A stretch of 64,000 bases of DNA from Pseudomonadota bacterium (GTDB lineage Bacteria; Pseudomonadota; Gammaproteobacteria; Steroidobacterales; Steroidobacteraceae): the NCBI GenBank assembly GCA_021816775.1, contig JAKAXA010000009.1:62001-126000 (forward strand), written 5' to 3'. The position numbers and the translations under genes were made by a program. The stretch's first letter is position 1. Each line of letters begins with the position of its first letter. The notes beneath the pieces were generated by a model. That model saw nothing but the letters and a program-made list of their open reading frames with translations, did not search any database and was not told the origin of the DNA. Below are positions 1 through 10,756 of the stretch, one piece after another.

Positions 1-803
1 GCGTCCATGATGTCGAGCTCGCCGGCCCGGTACATCTCGAGCTCGGCGTTCTCGTCGGTAGCGATGACATAGCGCACGCCCGAGAGGTGCGTGGCGGCAT
101 TGCGCCAGTAGTCCGGATTGCGCGCGAGCTCGATGTAGGAGCCGTGCGCCCACTGGGTGAGGACGAAGGCGCCGTCTGACGGCATGTGGCCGGGCTGCGC
201 GTAGGCGGCGCCGTATTGCGCCAGCACCGGCGGATCGACCGGGCAGGTGGCCGGCGCGGCCAGCAGCGCCGGCAGATAGTGAGCGGGCGTGCGCAGCTTG
301 ATGAGCACCGTGTAGGGTGCGGGCGCGTAGACCCCGAGCTCATCGAGCGGCCGCCGCCCGGCAATGATGCCGGGCGCATGGCGGATCACGCTCACGACTG
401 CAGCGTAATCGGACGCCGTGCGCGGGTTGACCAGCCGGCGCAGGCCGGCGACGAAGTCCGCGGCCACCACCGGGGCGCCGGTGGACCAGCGGGCGTCGTG
501 GCGCAGCGTGAAGGTATAGGTCTTGCCGCGTGGACCGACGGTCCAGCCGGTGGCGATGCCCGGCGCGGGATGTCCCTGGCGGCCGAGCGTCGTCAGGCCT
601 TCGCAGATGTCGCGCAGCACCCGCTGCGCCTCGACGGAGCGAGCCTTCTGCGGGTCGAGGGAGTCGGGATCGAGGTCGAGCCCGCGCAGCAGGATATCTG
701 CGCCGCCGCCCGCGCCCGCCGGGGTCGCGGCGCGGTGGGCGCAACCGCCGAGCGCCGCGAGCGAGGCCAGGACGACGGCGCTGCGGACGAGTCGCCCGTT
801 CAT
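1..803 (-). CDS. Peptide/oligopeptide ABC transporter substrate-binding lipoprotein (partial, C-terminus off window)
   Basis: The reading frame opens with MNGRLVRSAVVLASLAALGG followed directly by Cys21, a typical lipoprotein signal peptide with an LGGC lipobox, so the product should be anchored in a membrane facing the periplasm. After a short linker the sequence contains LDPDSLDPQKA and a DICEGLT-like stretch, the usual start of the family 5 extracellular solute-binding domain (OppA/DppA type). Only about 267 residues lie in the window; the family is normally 500 residues or more, so the gene runs off the left edge. It begins 6 bp after the pyrF stop and so is probably the last gene of an mnmG-pyrF transcript. 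The ligand cannot be told, and no permease genes are in view. Confidence 0.85.
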   Translation of the reverse strand, partial: MNGRLVRSAVVLASLAALGGCAHRAATPAGAGGGADILLRGLDLDPDSLDPQKARSVEAQRVLRDICEGLTTLGRQGHPAPGIATGWTVGPRGKTYTFTLRHDARWSTGAPVVAADFVAGLRRLVNPRTASDYAAVVSVIRHAPGIIAGRRPLDELGVYAPAPYTVLIKLRTPAHYLPALLAAPATCPVDPPVLAQYGAAYAQPGHMPSDGAFVLTQWAHGSYIELARNPDYWRNAATHLSGVRYVIATDENAELEMYRAGELDIMD

Positions 804-809
804 CGTCGC

Positions 810-1646
810 TCAGCGCGTCGGGCGAAGACGATGGGCGTTGATCTGATCGCGCAATCGTTCAGCCGCGCCGCGCGCGGCCGTCGCGAAGTCCTCGCCCCTG
901 GAAGCGTACAGAATCCCCCGCGACGAGCTGATGAGGAGCCCGGTTCCCGCGGCGGTCTGCCCGCTGCGCACCGCCGCGGCGACGTCGCCTCCCTGCGCGC
1001 CGACGCCCGGAACGAGCAGCGGCATGTCGCCGACGATGCGCCGCACCTGCGCGAGCTCCTCCGGGTAGGTGGCGCCCACCACCAGCAGGCAGTTGCCGCG
1101 CGAATTCCACTGCCGCGCGGCGAGCTCGGCCACGACGTGATAGAGGCGGCGTCCTGCGCCTTCCACCGCCAGATCCTGCAGGTCGCGCGCGCCGGGGTTG
1201 GAGGTGCGGCACAGCACGATGACGCCGCGGTCGGCGCGCTTGAGAAACGGCTCGAGCGAATCGGCGCCGAGGTACGGATTGACCGTCACGGCATCCGCGC
1301 CATAGCGCTCGAAGGCCTCAGCGGCGTAGCGCTCGGCGGTGTTGCCCACATCGCCGCGCTTGGCATCGAGGATCACCGGCACATCCGGGTACGAGGCGTG
1401 GATGTACTCGATGGTGCGCTGCAGCTGATCCTCGGCCTCGTAGGCCGCGTAGTGCGCGAACTGCGGCTTGTAGGCGCACACCAGATCGGCGGTCGCGTCG
1501 ATGATCGCCTTGTTGAACTGGAAGATGGGCGAGGCGCGCGCCGCGATGTGCTCGGGGAAGCGCTCGATCTCCGGGTCGAGCCCGACGCACACCAGGGAAT
1601 CGCTGCCCGACCAGCGGCGCTCGAGCCGCGCGATGAACCCGCTCAT
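810..1646 (-). CDS. pyrF: Orotidine 5'-phosphate decarboxylase (type 2)
   Basis: Cytosolic enzyme of de novo pyrimidine synthesis that decarboxylates OMP to UMP. The 278-residue protein has VCVGLDPE near residue 20 and the catalytic motif [16 protein letters not shown] around residues 93-108, with Lys96 as the key lysine. The length and the [11 protein letters not shown] form of the motif fit the longer type 2 subfamily rather than the ~230-residue E. coli type. Its ATG overlaps the mnmG stop (ATGA), which suggests translational coupling. The pairing of a tRNA-modification gene with pyrF is probably an operon of convenience. Confidence 0.95.
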   Translation of the reverse strand: MSGFIARLERRWSGSDSLVCVGLDPEIERFPEHIAARASPIFQFNKAIIDATADLVCAYKPQFAHYAAYEAEDQLQRTIEYIHASYPDVPVILDAKRGDVGNTAERYAAEAFERYGADAVTVNPYLGADSLEPFLKRADRGVIVLCRTSNPGARDLQDLAVEGAGRRLYHVVAELAARQWNSRGNCLLVVGATYPEELAQVRRIVGDMPLLVPGVGAQGGDVAAAVRSGQTAAGTGLLISSSRGILYASRGEDFATAARGAAERLRDQINAHRLRPTR

Positions 1647-3559
1647 GCGACGCGGGTCCCGGCCGTGAGTGCGCGCTTCTTCAGGTACACCAGCAGCAGC
1701 GTGACCGCCGCCGGCGTCACCCCGGGCACGCGGCCCGCCTGCCCCACCGTGGCCGGCCGGTACTCGCTGAGCCGCGCGCGCACCTCGTGCGAGAGGCCCG
1801 CCACCTGCGCGTAGTCGATGTCGTCGGGCAACCGGGTCTCCTCATTGCGGCTCTGGCGGTCGATTTCCTCCTGCTGGCGCTCGATGTAGCCGGCGTACTT
1901 GGCGAGCGCCTCCACTTCGGTGGGCAGCTGCGCCGCGACGCGCTCGTCGCTCCCGCCGGGCGACTCGCCGCCGATGATCTCGAGCAGCGCAGCGTAACGG
2001 ACCTCGGGCCGGCGCAGCAGCTCGAATGCCGACACGTCGCGGCCCAGCGGCCCGCCGAGCACGCGCTCGCACCAGGCGGCATCGAGCGCCTGCGGATGCA
2101 GCCGCAGCCCGCGCAGCCGCTCTACCTCGCGCTCGATGCGGCGCTGCTTGGTCTCGAACAGCCGCCAGCGCTCGTCATCGACCAGGCCGAGACGACGGCC
2201 GATCGGCGTCAGGCGCGCATCGGCGTTGTCTTCGCGCAGCAGCAGGCGATGTTCGGCGCGGCTCGTGAACATGCGATACGGCTCGCGCGTGCCGCGCGTG
2301 ACCAGATCGTCGATGAGCACGCCGAGATAACCGTCGCTGCGGCGCGGCACCCAGGGCGCCTCGCCGCGCACCGCGAGCGCGGCGTTGATGCCGGCGACGA
2401 GGCCCTGCGCGGCCGCCTCCTCGTAGCCGGTGGTGCCGTTGATCTGGCCGGCGAAATACAGGCCGCCGAGCCCGCGTGTCTCGAGCGAGGGACGCAGGTC
2501 GCGCGGATCGAAGAAGTCGTATTCGATCGCGTAGCCCGGCCGGGTGAGATGGGCGCGCCCGAACCCCGGAATGCTCTGCACCAGCGCCACCTGCACGTCG
2601 AACGGCAGGCTGGTCGAGATGCCGTTGGGGTAGACCTCGTGCGTGTCGAGGCCCTCCGGCTCGACGAAGACCTGGTGCGAGCTGCGCTCGGCGAAGCGCA
2701 CCACCTTGTCTTCGATCGAGGGGCAGTAGCGTGGGCCGATGCCCTCGATCGCCCCGGTGAACATCGGCGAGCGGTCCGTCGCGGCGCGGATGATCTGGTG
2801 CGTGCGCTCGCTCGTGTGCGTGATGTGACAGGCCACCTGGCGCGGGTGCTCCTCGGCGCGGCCGAGGAAGGAGAACACCGGCAGAGGATCGTCGCTGTCC
2901 TGCACGCTCATCACGCCGTAATCGAGCGAGCGCCCGTCGAGTCGCGGCGGCGTGCCGGTCTTCAGCCGCCCGACGCGCAGCGCCCGCTCGCGCAGCCGCG
3001 CGGCGAGGCGGTTGGAGGGCGGATCGCCCGCGCGTCCGCCGGCGTAGTTGTCGAGTCCGACGTGGATCCGCCCGCCGAGGAACGTGCCTACGGTGAGCAC
3101 CACGCGCGGCGCTTCAAACACGATGCCGGTGACGGTGACGACGCCCCGCGCGGTCTCGCCTTCGACCAGCAGGTCGGCTACTTCCTGCTGAAACACGGAC
3201 AGACCTCGCTCGGCCTCGATGAGCGAGCGGATGGCGCGCTTGTACAGCTGCCGGTCCGCCTGCGCGCGCGTGGCGCGCACCGCCGGGCCCTTGCTGCCGT
3301 TCAAGGTACGGAACTGGATGCCGGCCCGATCGGTGGCGCGTGCCATCGCGCCGCCGAGGGCGTCGATCTCGCGCACCAGGTGGCCCTTGCCGATGCCGCC
3401 GATCGCCGGATTGCAGCTCATCTGCCCGAGCGTCTCGATGCTCTGAGTGAGCAGCAGCGTGCGCGCGCCCATGCGCGCGGCCGCCAGGGCCGCTTCGGTC
3501 CCGGCATGACCGCCCCCGACGACGATGACCTCGAACGGATGGCTGAAACGCATCCGCAT
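1643..3559 (-). CDS. mnmG: tRNA uridine-5-carboxymethylaminomethyl modification enzyme MnmG (GidA)
   Basis: FAD-dependent partner of MnmE; the complex makes (carboxymethyl)aminomethyl-uridine at the wobble position of several tRNAs. The N-terminus carries the FAD dinucleotide-binding motif [21 protein letters not shown], written here as [10 protein letters not shown], followed by [26 protein letters not shown] and the later [12 protein letters not shown] and GYAIEYDFF segments, all diagnostic. From the ATG at 3559 the protein is 638 residues, close to the usual ~630. A second ATG at 3553 (MRFSHPFEV) is equally possible; neither has a convincing Shine-Dalgarno. The open frame continues upstream to 3916, but that part runs antisense to the divergent hydrolase and is not coding. 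The stop overlaps the pyrF start. Confidence 0.96.
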   Translation of the reverse strand: MRMRFSHPFEVIVVGGGHAGTEAALAAARMGARTLLLTQSIETLGQMSCNPAIGGIGKGHLVREIDALGGAMARATDRAGIQFRTLNGSKGPAVRATRAQADRQLYKRAIRSLIEAERGLSVFQQEVADLLVEGETARGVVTVTGIVFEAPRVVLTVGTFLGGRIHVGLDNYAGGRAGDPPSNRLAARLRERALRVGRLKTGTPPRLDGRSLDYGVMSVQDSDDPLPVFSFLGRAEEHPRQVACHITHTSERTHQIIRAATDRSPMFTGAIEGIGPRYCPSIEDKVVRFAERSSHQVFVEPEGLDTHEVYPNGISTSLPFDVQVALVQSIPGFGRAHLTRPGYAIEYDFFDPRDLRPSLETRGLGGLYFAGQINGTTGYEEAAAQGLVAGINAALAVRGEAPWVPRRSDGYLGVLIDDLVTRGTREPYRMFTSRAEHRLLLREDNADARLTPIGRRLGLVDDERWRLFETKQRRIEREVERLRGLRLHPQALDAAWCERVLGGPLGRDVSAFELLRRPEVRYAALLEIIGGESPGGSDERVAAQLPTEVEALAKYAGYIERQQEEIDRQSRNEETRLPDDIDYAQVAGLSHEVRARLSEYRPATVGQAGRVPGVTPAAVTLLLVYLKKRALTAGTRVA

Positions 3560-3626
3560 AGTGTAGTGCACGCGCAGGTCGCGCCCAAACGGCGCGGCCG
3601 CGGCCCTTGCATTATCATGCGCAGCC

Positions 3627-5111
3627 GTGACGCGAACCGCAGCACTCCTCCTGGCCCTGGCGATGATCGCCGCGGGCGCCGTCGGCAACGCCGCGCCGGC
3701 CCGGCGTCTGAGGCTCTCGCCCTGCGAGCTGCGCTCGAGCGGCGCGCTGCAGCTGGTGAAGGCCGAATGCGGCCGGCTGCCGGTCGCGGAGAACCCGGCT
3801 AATCCGCGCGGGCGGCAGATCCGTCTCGCCGTAGCCGTGGTGCCGGCGGTGAGCACCGCGGCCCGTCCCGATCCGCTGTTCGTGCTCGCCGGGGGGCCCG
3901 GTGAGGCGGCGAGCACGTTCTACGCCAGCGTGGCGGGCGCCTTCGCCCTGATCCGACGCGACCACGACATCGTCCTCGTCGACCAGCGCGGCACGGGCGG
4001 CTCCAATGCGCTCGACTGCCCGCGCGGCCACTCGCGCGGCCGGAACACGGCCGGACCGCCGACCCGCGCCGAGATCGTCGCGGAGACCGAACGGTGTCTG
4101 AAGCATCTGCGCACGCATGCCCACGTGCGCTTCTACACCACGGACCTGGCCGTCGGCGACCTGGACCGCGTGCGTGCCGCGCTCGGCTACCGCAAGATCG
4201 ATCTGTACGGCTCCTCCTACGGCACCGTGGTTGCGCAGGAGTACCTGCGTCGCTTTCCCGAGCGGGTGCGCAGCATGATTCTCGACGGGGTGGTCCCGGC
4301 GCAGCTGCCGATCGGCGCACTCAGCGCGCTCAGCGCGCAGCGGGCGGTGCGGCGCATCCTCGCCGAGTGCGCCGGCCAGCGCTCGTGCCGGGCCCGCTTC
4401 GGCAATCCGATGACGGACTACCGGCGCGTGCGCGCCGCCCTCGCGGCCCATCCCGTCGCGCTGACCCTGCCCGATCCGACCCGCGGCACGCCCGAGCACA
4501 TGCGCCTGACGACCTATGAGCTCGGCGAGGTGCTGCGGCTCGCCAGCTACACGCCCGCACTCGCCTCGCTGCTGCCGCTCGATCTGCACGCGGCGGCGGC
4601 CGGCAACTACACGCCGCTCGGCGGGCAGTTCCTGCTCATCGAGCGGCTGTACAGCGGAGCGATCGCCCTCGGCATGAACAACACCGTGGTCTGTTCCGAG
4701 GACGTGCCGTTCTATCGCGTCACCGCACGGCAGCGGGCCGAGATGCGCCGCACCTTCCTCGGCACCGCCGCGCTGCGCGACCTGCAGACGGTCTGCGGTC
4801 TGTGGCCCCGGGGACCGGTCGCGGCGGATTTCCATGCGCCGCTGCGCTCGGAAGTGCCGGTGCTGCTGCTGTCGGGCGGCGATGACCCGATCACCCCGCC
4901 GCGCTACGCGGCCGAGGCCGCCCGCGGCTACCCGAACAGCCTGAGTCTGGTGATCCCGGGGATGGGCCACGGTCAGCTGCTCGATCCGTGCATCGACCGG
5001 CTGATGGCGCGCTTCATCGACCACGCCTCGGTCGCGGGACTGGATACCGCCTGTACCCGCAGGCTTCGCCCCCCGCCCTTCTTTCTGACCTTGAACGGGC
5101 CGGGACCTTGA
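3627..5111 (+). CDS. Secreted alpha/beta-hydrolase, S33 tripeptidyl-aminopeptidase-like
   Basis: The protein starts at a GTG and opens with a signal peptide ([20 protein letters not shown], cleavage probably after GNA), so it is likely periplasmic. The hydrolase core shows the oxyanion segment [11 protein letters not shown], the DQRGTGGSN strand typical of proline iminopeptidase/TAP enzymes, the nucleophile elbow LYGSSYGT, the acid in [12 protein letters not shown] and the histidine in IPGMGHGQ, so the Ser-Asp-His triad looks intact. Length is 494 residues, normal for the TAP-like group with its large lid. It is divergent from mnmG with a 67 bp gap and is followed 13 bp later by the ABC transporter genes. 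Substrate unknown; a peptidase or esterase acting on short peptides is most likely. Confidence 0.85.
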   Translation: MTRTAALLLALAMIAAGAVGNAAPARRLRLSPCELRSSGALQLVKAECGRLPVAENPANPRGRQIRLAVAVVPAVSTAARPDPLFVLAGGPGEAASTFYASVAGAFALIRRDHDIVLVDQRGTGGSNALDCPRGHSRGRNTAGPPTRAEIVAETERCLKHLRTHAHVRFYTTDLAVGDLDRVRAALGYRKIDLYGSSYGTVVAQEYLRRFPERVRSMILDGVVPAQLPIGALSALSAQRAVRRILAECAGQRSCRARFGNPMTDYRRVRAALAAHPVALTLPDPTRGTPEHMRLTTYELGEVLRLASYTPALASLLPLDLHAAAAGNYTPLGGQFLLIERLYSGAIALGMNNTVVCSEDVPFYRVTARQRAEMRRTFLGTAALRDLQTVCGLWPRGPVAADFHAPLRSEVPVLLLSGGDDPITPPRYAAEAARGYPNSLSLVIPGMGHGQLLDPCIDRLMARFIDHASVAGLDTACTRRLRPPPFFLTLNGPGP

Positions 5112-5124
5112 GGGCGCTGCCGGC

Positions 5125-5862
5125 ATGATCGAGGCGCGCGGTCTCACCAAGCGCTTCGGGGCGCTCACCGCGGTCGACGGCGTGACGCTGCGGGCGGCCG
5201 ACGGGCGTATCACCGGGCTGCTCGGGCCGAACGGCGCCGGCAAGTCCACCACACTGCGCATCCTCTACACCGTGCTCGCGCCGGATGGGGGCGAGGCCTG
5301 GATCGACGGGGTCAGCGTTGTGCACGAGCCGCTCGAGGCCCGGCGCCGCATGGGCGTATTGCCGCACGGCGCGGGACTGTATCCGAACCTCACCGCGCGC
5401 GAGAACATCGAGTACTTCGGGACGCTGCACGGGCTGTCGCGCGCCGTGCGCCGCGCCCGCGCCGCCGAGCTGATCGAGCGGCTGGAGATGGACACGTTCG
5501 CCGACCAGCCGGCCAAGGGGTTCTCGCAGGGGCAGCGGGTCAAGACTGCGCTCGCCCGGGCGCTCGTCCATCAGCCGCGCAACGTGCTGCTCGATGAGCC
5601 GACGAACGGTCTCGACGTGATGGCGGTGCGCACGCTGCGCCGGCTCCTCGGGGAACTGCGCGCCGAGGGCCACTGCATCCTGTTCTCCAGTCACGTCATG
5701 CAGGAGGTCGCGGCGCTGTGCGACGAGGTGATCATCATCGCCGCGGGTACGGTCATCGTGCAGGGCACGCCGGATGAGCTCAGGGCACGCGCCGGCACGC
5801 AGTCGCTGGAGGAGGCCTTCGTGCGCCTGGTGGGGCTCGAGGGTGAGGGAGCCCGGGCGTGA
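5125..5862 (+). CDS. ABC transporter ATP-binding protein, NatA-like
   Basis: A 245-residue ABC ATPase. Visible motifs are Walker A (LLGPNGAGKST, about residues 33-43), the signature FSQGQRVKTALARAL, Walker B (NVLLDEPTNGLD) and the switch region LFSSHVMQEV. The signature is FSQGQ rather than LSGGQ, as is common in the NatA/CcmA-type exporters that pair with an ABC-2 permease. The stop overlaps the GTG start of the permease gene (GTGA), so the two are surely co-translated as one transporter, which would move an unidentified substrate out of the cytoplasm. Sequence resembles sodium-exporter NatA proteins, but substrate should not be inferred from that. Confidence 0.92.
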   Translation: MIEARGLTKRFGALTAVDGVTLRAADGRITGLLGPNGAGKSTTLRILYTVLAPDGGEAWIDGVSVVHEPLEARRRMGVLPHGAGLYPNLTARENIEYFGTLHGLSRAVRRARAAELIERLEMDTFADQPAKGFSQGQRVKTALARALVHQPRNVLLDEPTNGLDVMAVRTLRRLLGELRAEGHCILFSSHVMQEVAALCDEVIIIAAGTVIVQGTPDELRARAGTQSLEEAFVRLVGLEGEGARA

Positions 5863-7034
5863 AGTCGATCTGGCGCGTGTTCCGCAAGGAGTTCGGTGAG
5901 ACGCTGCGCGAGCGGCGCTCACTGATCACGACCCTGGTGGTCGGCCCGCTGCTGATGCCGGCGCTGATCGGGGTCGTCCTGTCGTTCGCCATCCGCCACA
6001 GCGGCGCCCCGAGCAGCCGGCCGATGTCGCTCGCGGTCGCCCATGCCGAGCGGGCGCCGCAGCTGATGGCCTTCCTCGCGCAATACGGGGTGCGCATCGA
6101 GGCGGTGCACGCCGATCGGCGGCAGTCGCGCCGGCGGGTCGAGCGCTCGCACGGCCCGCTGCTGTACGTGCCGCGGGATTTCGGTGCGCGCCTCGCCTCC
6201 GGCAAGCCCGCCGCGCTGCGCCTCTATGCCGATGAATCCAACCGCGCGGTGCAGGGCAGGGTCCGGCGCCTGAGGACGCTGATCGGACTCTACGGCGGCA
6301 CCATCGCGCGGCTGCGCCTCGTGGCACGCGGCCTCGACCCGCAGCTGCTCACGCCCATCGCGCTGCACCCGATCGATGTCTCCACGCCGCAGAGCCGCGC
6401 CGCGCTCGCGCTCGGGATGCTGAGCTACGCGATTCTCTTCACGATGCTCATGAGCGGCCTGTACATCGCGATCGACGCCACCGCCGGGGAGCGCGAGCGC
6501 GGCTCGCTCGAGCCGCTGCTCACCATGCCGGTCAGGCGTGAGCACCTGGTGTACGGCAAGATGCTCGCCGCGTGCGCCATGATGGCGATCTCGCTGGTGC
6601 TCACGGTGGCGGCGTTCGCTTTCGCGATGCACCACATCGGGCTGGACCGGCTCGGCATGAGCGTGAACTTCGGGCCCGCCGTCGCGGCCGGCATCGTGCT
6701 CGGCTGCCTGCCGCTGATCCCGGCCGGGGCGGCCCTGATGACCCTGGTCGCCTCCTACACGCGCAGCTACCGCGAGGCGCAGACCTACGTGGGCCTCGTG
6801 CTGCTGATTCCGACGCTGCCGCTCATCTTCGCCAACATCATGGGGCTGCAGCCGCGGGCCGCGCTGATGGCGGTGCCCTCGCTGAGCCAGCACTTCATCA
6901 TCATGAGCCTGCTGCGGGCCGAGCCGCTGCCGGCGCCCGACATCGCGATCTCAGCGACCGTGAGCCTCGCCCTCGGCGCGGTGCTCATGTTTCTTGCCGG
7001 GCGGCTGTACCGGCGCGAGAAGCTCCTCGGCTGA
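5859..7034 (+). CDS. ABC-2 type permease, NatB-like
   Basis: Inner-membrane subunit of the exporter, 391 residues, beginning at GTG within the GTGA overlap with the ATPase gene. One membrane segment near residues 20-45 (TTLVVGPLLMPALIGVVLSF) is followed by a large extracytoplasmic domain of about 150 residues, then a block of five hydrophobic segments between residues ~190 and ~385, the ABC-2 topology of NatB/YhaP proteins. The ERERGSLEPLLTMPVRR loop before the third helix is the conserved coupling segment of this family. The substrate is not predictable from sequence. Confidence 0.9.
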   Translation: MKSIWRVFRKEFGETLRERRSLITTLVVGPLLMPALIGVVLSFAIRHSGAPSSRPMSLAVAHAERAPQLMAFLAQYGVRIEAVHADRRQSRRRVERSHGPLLYVPRDFGARLASGKPAALRLYADESNRAVQGRVRRLRTLIGLYGGTIARLRLVARGLDPQLLTPIALHPIDVSTPQSRAALALGMLSYAILFTMLMSGLYIAIDATAGERERGSLEPLLTMPVRREHLVYGKMLAACAMMAISLVLTVAAFAFAMHHIGLDRLGMSVNFGPAVAAGIVLGCLPLIPAGAALMTLVASYTRSYREAQTYVGLVLLIPTLPLIFANIMGLQPRAALMAVPSLSQHFIIMSLLRAEPLPAPDIAISATVSLALGAVLMFLAGRLYRREKLLG

Positions 7035-7083
7035 GCGGCGCGGCAACCCAGGCTTCCACGGACTGAATGAGGAGACGTCGGCC

Positions 7084-7800
7084 ATGAAACACCTGCTCCT
7101 GTCCACGCTGGCCCTCGCGCCGGCGCTCGCGCTCGCCGGCCCGGCCGCCGGCGCGCGCCCTCCCGCGACCGTGCAGGTCGGCGCCCGGGCGACGGTCTCG
7201 CGCGCACCGGATCGGGTCTACATCGAGGTCGGCGTGAAGACCGAGGCGCGCCGGCCCAACGTCGCGACGGCGGACAACGCGGCGCGGGTCGCGGCGGTCG
7301 TGGCCGCCGTGCGCAAGGCCGCCGGGCCCGGTGCCCGGCTGAGGACCGCGGACTATTCGGTGGCGCCGCAGTACCAGTACCACAGCAACGGCAAGGCGCC
7401 GACGCTGACTGGCTATGTGGTGACCAACATCCTGCGGGTGCGGCTCGATGAGCTCACGCGCATCGGCGCCGTCATCGACGCGGCCAGCGCCGCGGGCGCG
7501 AACGTTCAGCAGAATCTGCGCTTCGCCCTGCGCGACCCCGAGGCGGCCCGGCTGCAGGCGCTGGGGCAGGCGGCGCAGCGGGCCCGGCAGGCCGCCGGTA
7601 CGCTGGCTGCGGCGCTCGGGCTGCGGATCGTGCGGATTGTCACAGTCCGGGAGTCCGGCGCCTCGGTCACCCCGCCGACGCCCGTGATCCACCCGCAGGC
7701 GATCCGCATGGAGCGGATGGCGCCCGCCACACCGATCGAGTCGGGCCGCATCCGCGTGACCGCTGCGGTTAGCTTGACTGTGGCAGTTGCGCCGCGGTAG
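7084..7800 (+). CDS. Periplasmic SIMPL-domain (DUF541) protein
   Basis: A 238-residue protein with a clean signal peptide (MKHLLLSTLALAPALALAGP) and then a SIMPL domain (Oxidative-stress-defence/BP26 family): VQVGARATVSRAPDRVYIEV, TADYSVAPQYQY, LTGYVVTNILRVRLDELTRIG and ARQAAGTLAAALGLR are the recurring blocks. BP26-like members form channel-like oligomers in the periplasm, but the exact role is not settled. The start at 7084 is preceded by GAGGAG at a good distance; the frame is open further upstream to 6994, but that part overlaps the permease gene. It may share a transcript with the exporter genes, 49 bp upstream. Confidence 0.88.
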   Translation: MKHLLLSTLALAPALALAGPAAGARPPATVQVGARATVSRAPDRVYIEVGVKTEARRPNVATADNAARVAAVVAAVRKAAGPGARLRTADYSVAPQYQYHSNGKAPTLTGYVVTNILRVRLDELTRIGAVIDAASAAGANVQQNLRFALRDPEAARLQALGQAAQRARQAAGTLAAALGLRIVRIVTVRESGASVTPPTPVIHPQAIRMERMAPATPIESGRIRVTAAVSLTVAVAPR

Positions 7801-7862
7801 GGGTAGGCTGGGTCACCCTATCCCGTCACGGCACGCCGCAGCGTGTCCCAGAGGAGGCTGAC

Positions 7863-8294
7863 ATGATCCGGGTACGTCACCTGCTCGAAAGCAAGAAATC
7901 CGCCCTGTATACAATTGGTCCCGACGCCCCGGTGCTCGAGGCGGTCCGCGCCATGGCCGCGCACGGCGTCGGCGCGCTGCTCGTCATGAGCGGCACGACG
8001 CTGAAGGGGATCGTCTCGGAGCGCGACTATGCGCGCAAGGTCGTGCTGCAGGGGCGCGCCTCGGCCGACACGCCCGTCTCGCAGATCATGAGCTCGCCGG
8101 TGCTCACGGTCTCGCCGGAGGCCACGGCGCAGCATTGCATGGTGCTGATGACCGAGCGGCGTATCCGTCATCTGCCGGTGGTGGAGGAGGACGGCCGCGT
8201 GATCGGTGTGGTGTCGATCGGCGATCTGGTGAAGTCGGTGATCGAGGATCAGCAGCGCACCATCGAGCAGCTCGAGACCTACATACACGGATGA
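7863..8294 (+). CDS. CBS-domain pair protein
   Basis: A stand-alone 143-residue CBS pair (Bateman module). The two repeats are visible as VLEAVRAMAAHGVGALLVM...LKGIVSERDYARKVV and ATAQHCMVLMTERRIRHLPVVEEDGRVIGVVSIGDLVKSVI. These modules usually bind adenosine nucleotides such as AMP, ATP or NAD and act as energy sensors for a partner protein. The RBS GAGGAGG sits just upstream of the ATG. The gene converges on ilvA, and its stop codon forms one half of a palindrome. No partner is evident from the neighbours. Confidence 0.9.
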   Translation: MIRVRHLLESKKSALYTIGPDAPVLEAVRAMAAHGVGALLVMSGTTLKGIVSERDYARKVVLQGRASADTPVSQIMSSPVLTVSPEATAQHCMVLMTERRIRHLPVVEEDGRVIGVVSIGDLVKSVIEDQQRTIEQLETYIHG

Positions 8295-8304
8295 GCGGCG
8301 CCGC

Positions 8305-8307
<3 letters not shown>
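8292..8307. terminator. 16-bp perfect palindrome joining two convergent stop codons
   Basis: TGAGCGGCGCCGCTCA is a perfect palindrome whose first TGA is the stop of the CBS gene and whose complementary TGA is the stop of ilvA. It could fold as a 6-bp stem with a GCGC loop on either strand. There is no following T-run, so termination would be weak or Rho-assisted. Confidence 0.35.
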
Positions 8308-9822
<1,515 letters not shown>

Positions 9823-9828
9823 GCGTGC

Positions 9829-10629
9829 TCAGGCGATGAGGAAGTCCTGGATCGCCGCGACGATCGGCTGCGGCGCGTGCTGCAGCTGCGACACGTCGCG
9901 GCACGGCGTGCGGCGCGCGTGCGCCGGCAGATCGGCGGCGGATACTTCGGCGCCGTGCGGCCAATCGGGCGCATGCAGCACCAGCAGCGGCTGCGAGATC
10001 TGGCTCAGCCGCTCGCGCAGCGGGGCCTGCTCGGCGCCGGCGGCATGCGCGGCATTGCGCAGCCGCTCGCCGCACGCGGCCATGATCATTGCCAGGGGCG
10101 CATCGGCACCACAGTCGCGGCGCGCGGCGGCCCACACGGCGCGCAGGTACGCGTCCGCGTCATCAGCTGACTGCGGCGGGAGTGATGTCTCGCCCGTGGG
10201 GAGCACGGCGATCACCAGGCGCCGCACGGCGGGGCGCGTCGCGGCCAGCTCGAGCGCAACGCGCGCACCGAGGCCGCAGCCGAGCAAATCGACGTGGCGC
10301 AGGCGCATGGCGTCGAGGAAGTCGCCGAGGGCGGCGGCCTGCTCGCCGATCGACAGCCCGTCCGGCGCATCGGATTCCCCGAATCCCGGCAGGTCCGGCG
10401 CGAACGCCGAGCGGTCGCGCCCCAGCGTGGTCAGCAGCGCGGTGAACAGGCGTCCCGAATGCGTCGCGGGATGCAGCGCCAGCAGCGGCGTGCCTTCCTC
10501 GAACCCGCCGCCCCCGGGGATCGCGTGGTGGACGTGCAGCTGCCCGAAGCGGGACTCGAAATAGCCGCGCCGGATACGGACGGCCGCGCTCGCGGCGGCC
10601 TCGGGACGAAGCGTGGTGCGTTTCGGCAT
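9829..10629 (-). CDS. Alpha/beta-hydrolase fold protein lacking the nucleophile serine
   Basis: A 266-residue alpha/beta-hydrolase-fold protein: the LLALHPATHSGRLF strand/oxyanion region, FAPDLPGFGESDAP and HVDLLGCGLGARVALELAA line up well with the lipase/epoxide-hydrolase class. At the elbow, where the family has G-x-Ser-x-G, this protein reads G-C-G-L-G (residues 117-121; codons GGC TGC GGC CTC GGT), so the nucleophile position is Gly119. A candidate acid (APDWPHG) and a late histidine (LQHAPQP) remain. Either the protein is a non-catalytic binding member of the fold or Cys118 takes over. It sits directly before ilvA; no specific role can be named. Confidence 0.75.
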   Translation of the reverse strand: MPKRTTLRPEAAASAAVRIRRGYFESRFGQLHVHHAIPGGGGFEEGTPLLALHPATHSGRLFTALLTTLGRDRSAFAPDLPGFGESDAPDGLSIGEQAAALGDFLDAMRLRHVDLLGCGLGARVALELAATRPAVRRLVIAVLPTGETSLPPQSADDADAYLRAVWAAARRDCGADAPLAMIMAACGERLRNAAHAAGAEQAPLRERLSQISQPLLVLHAPDWPHGAEVSAADLPAHARRTPCRDVSQLQHAPQPIVAAIQDFLIA

Positions 10630-10756
10630 GATGTGCCCGCCATTGTGCCGCAGGCCGGATCCGGGATTCAGCTATTTCAGCGACCCAGGCGCCGCGCCGC
10701 GCAGCAACCGTCCCCGCGCGCCGGCGAAGTTGCAATCCAACTCGCGGACGCGGCGC

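Noticed and set aside
186-1814. 542-codon open frame on the plus strand
   Set aside because: Antisense to the peptide-binding lipoprotein gene and pyrF; His/Arg-rich product typical of a GC-bias shadow.
3560-3916. N-terminal extension of mnmG
   Set aside because: It overlaps the divergent hydrolase, lacks similarity to MnmG, and the normal FAD-binding N-terminus begins just after 3559.
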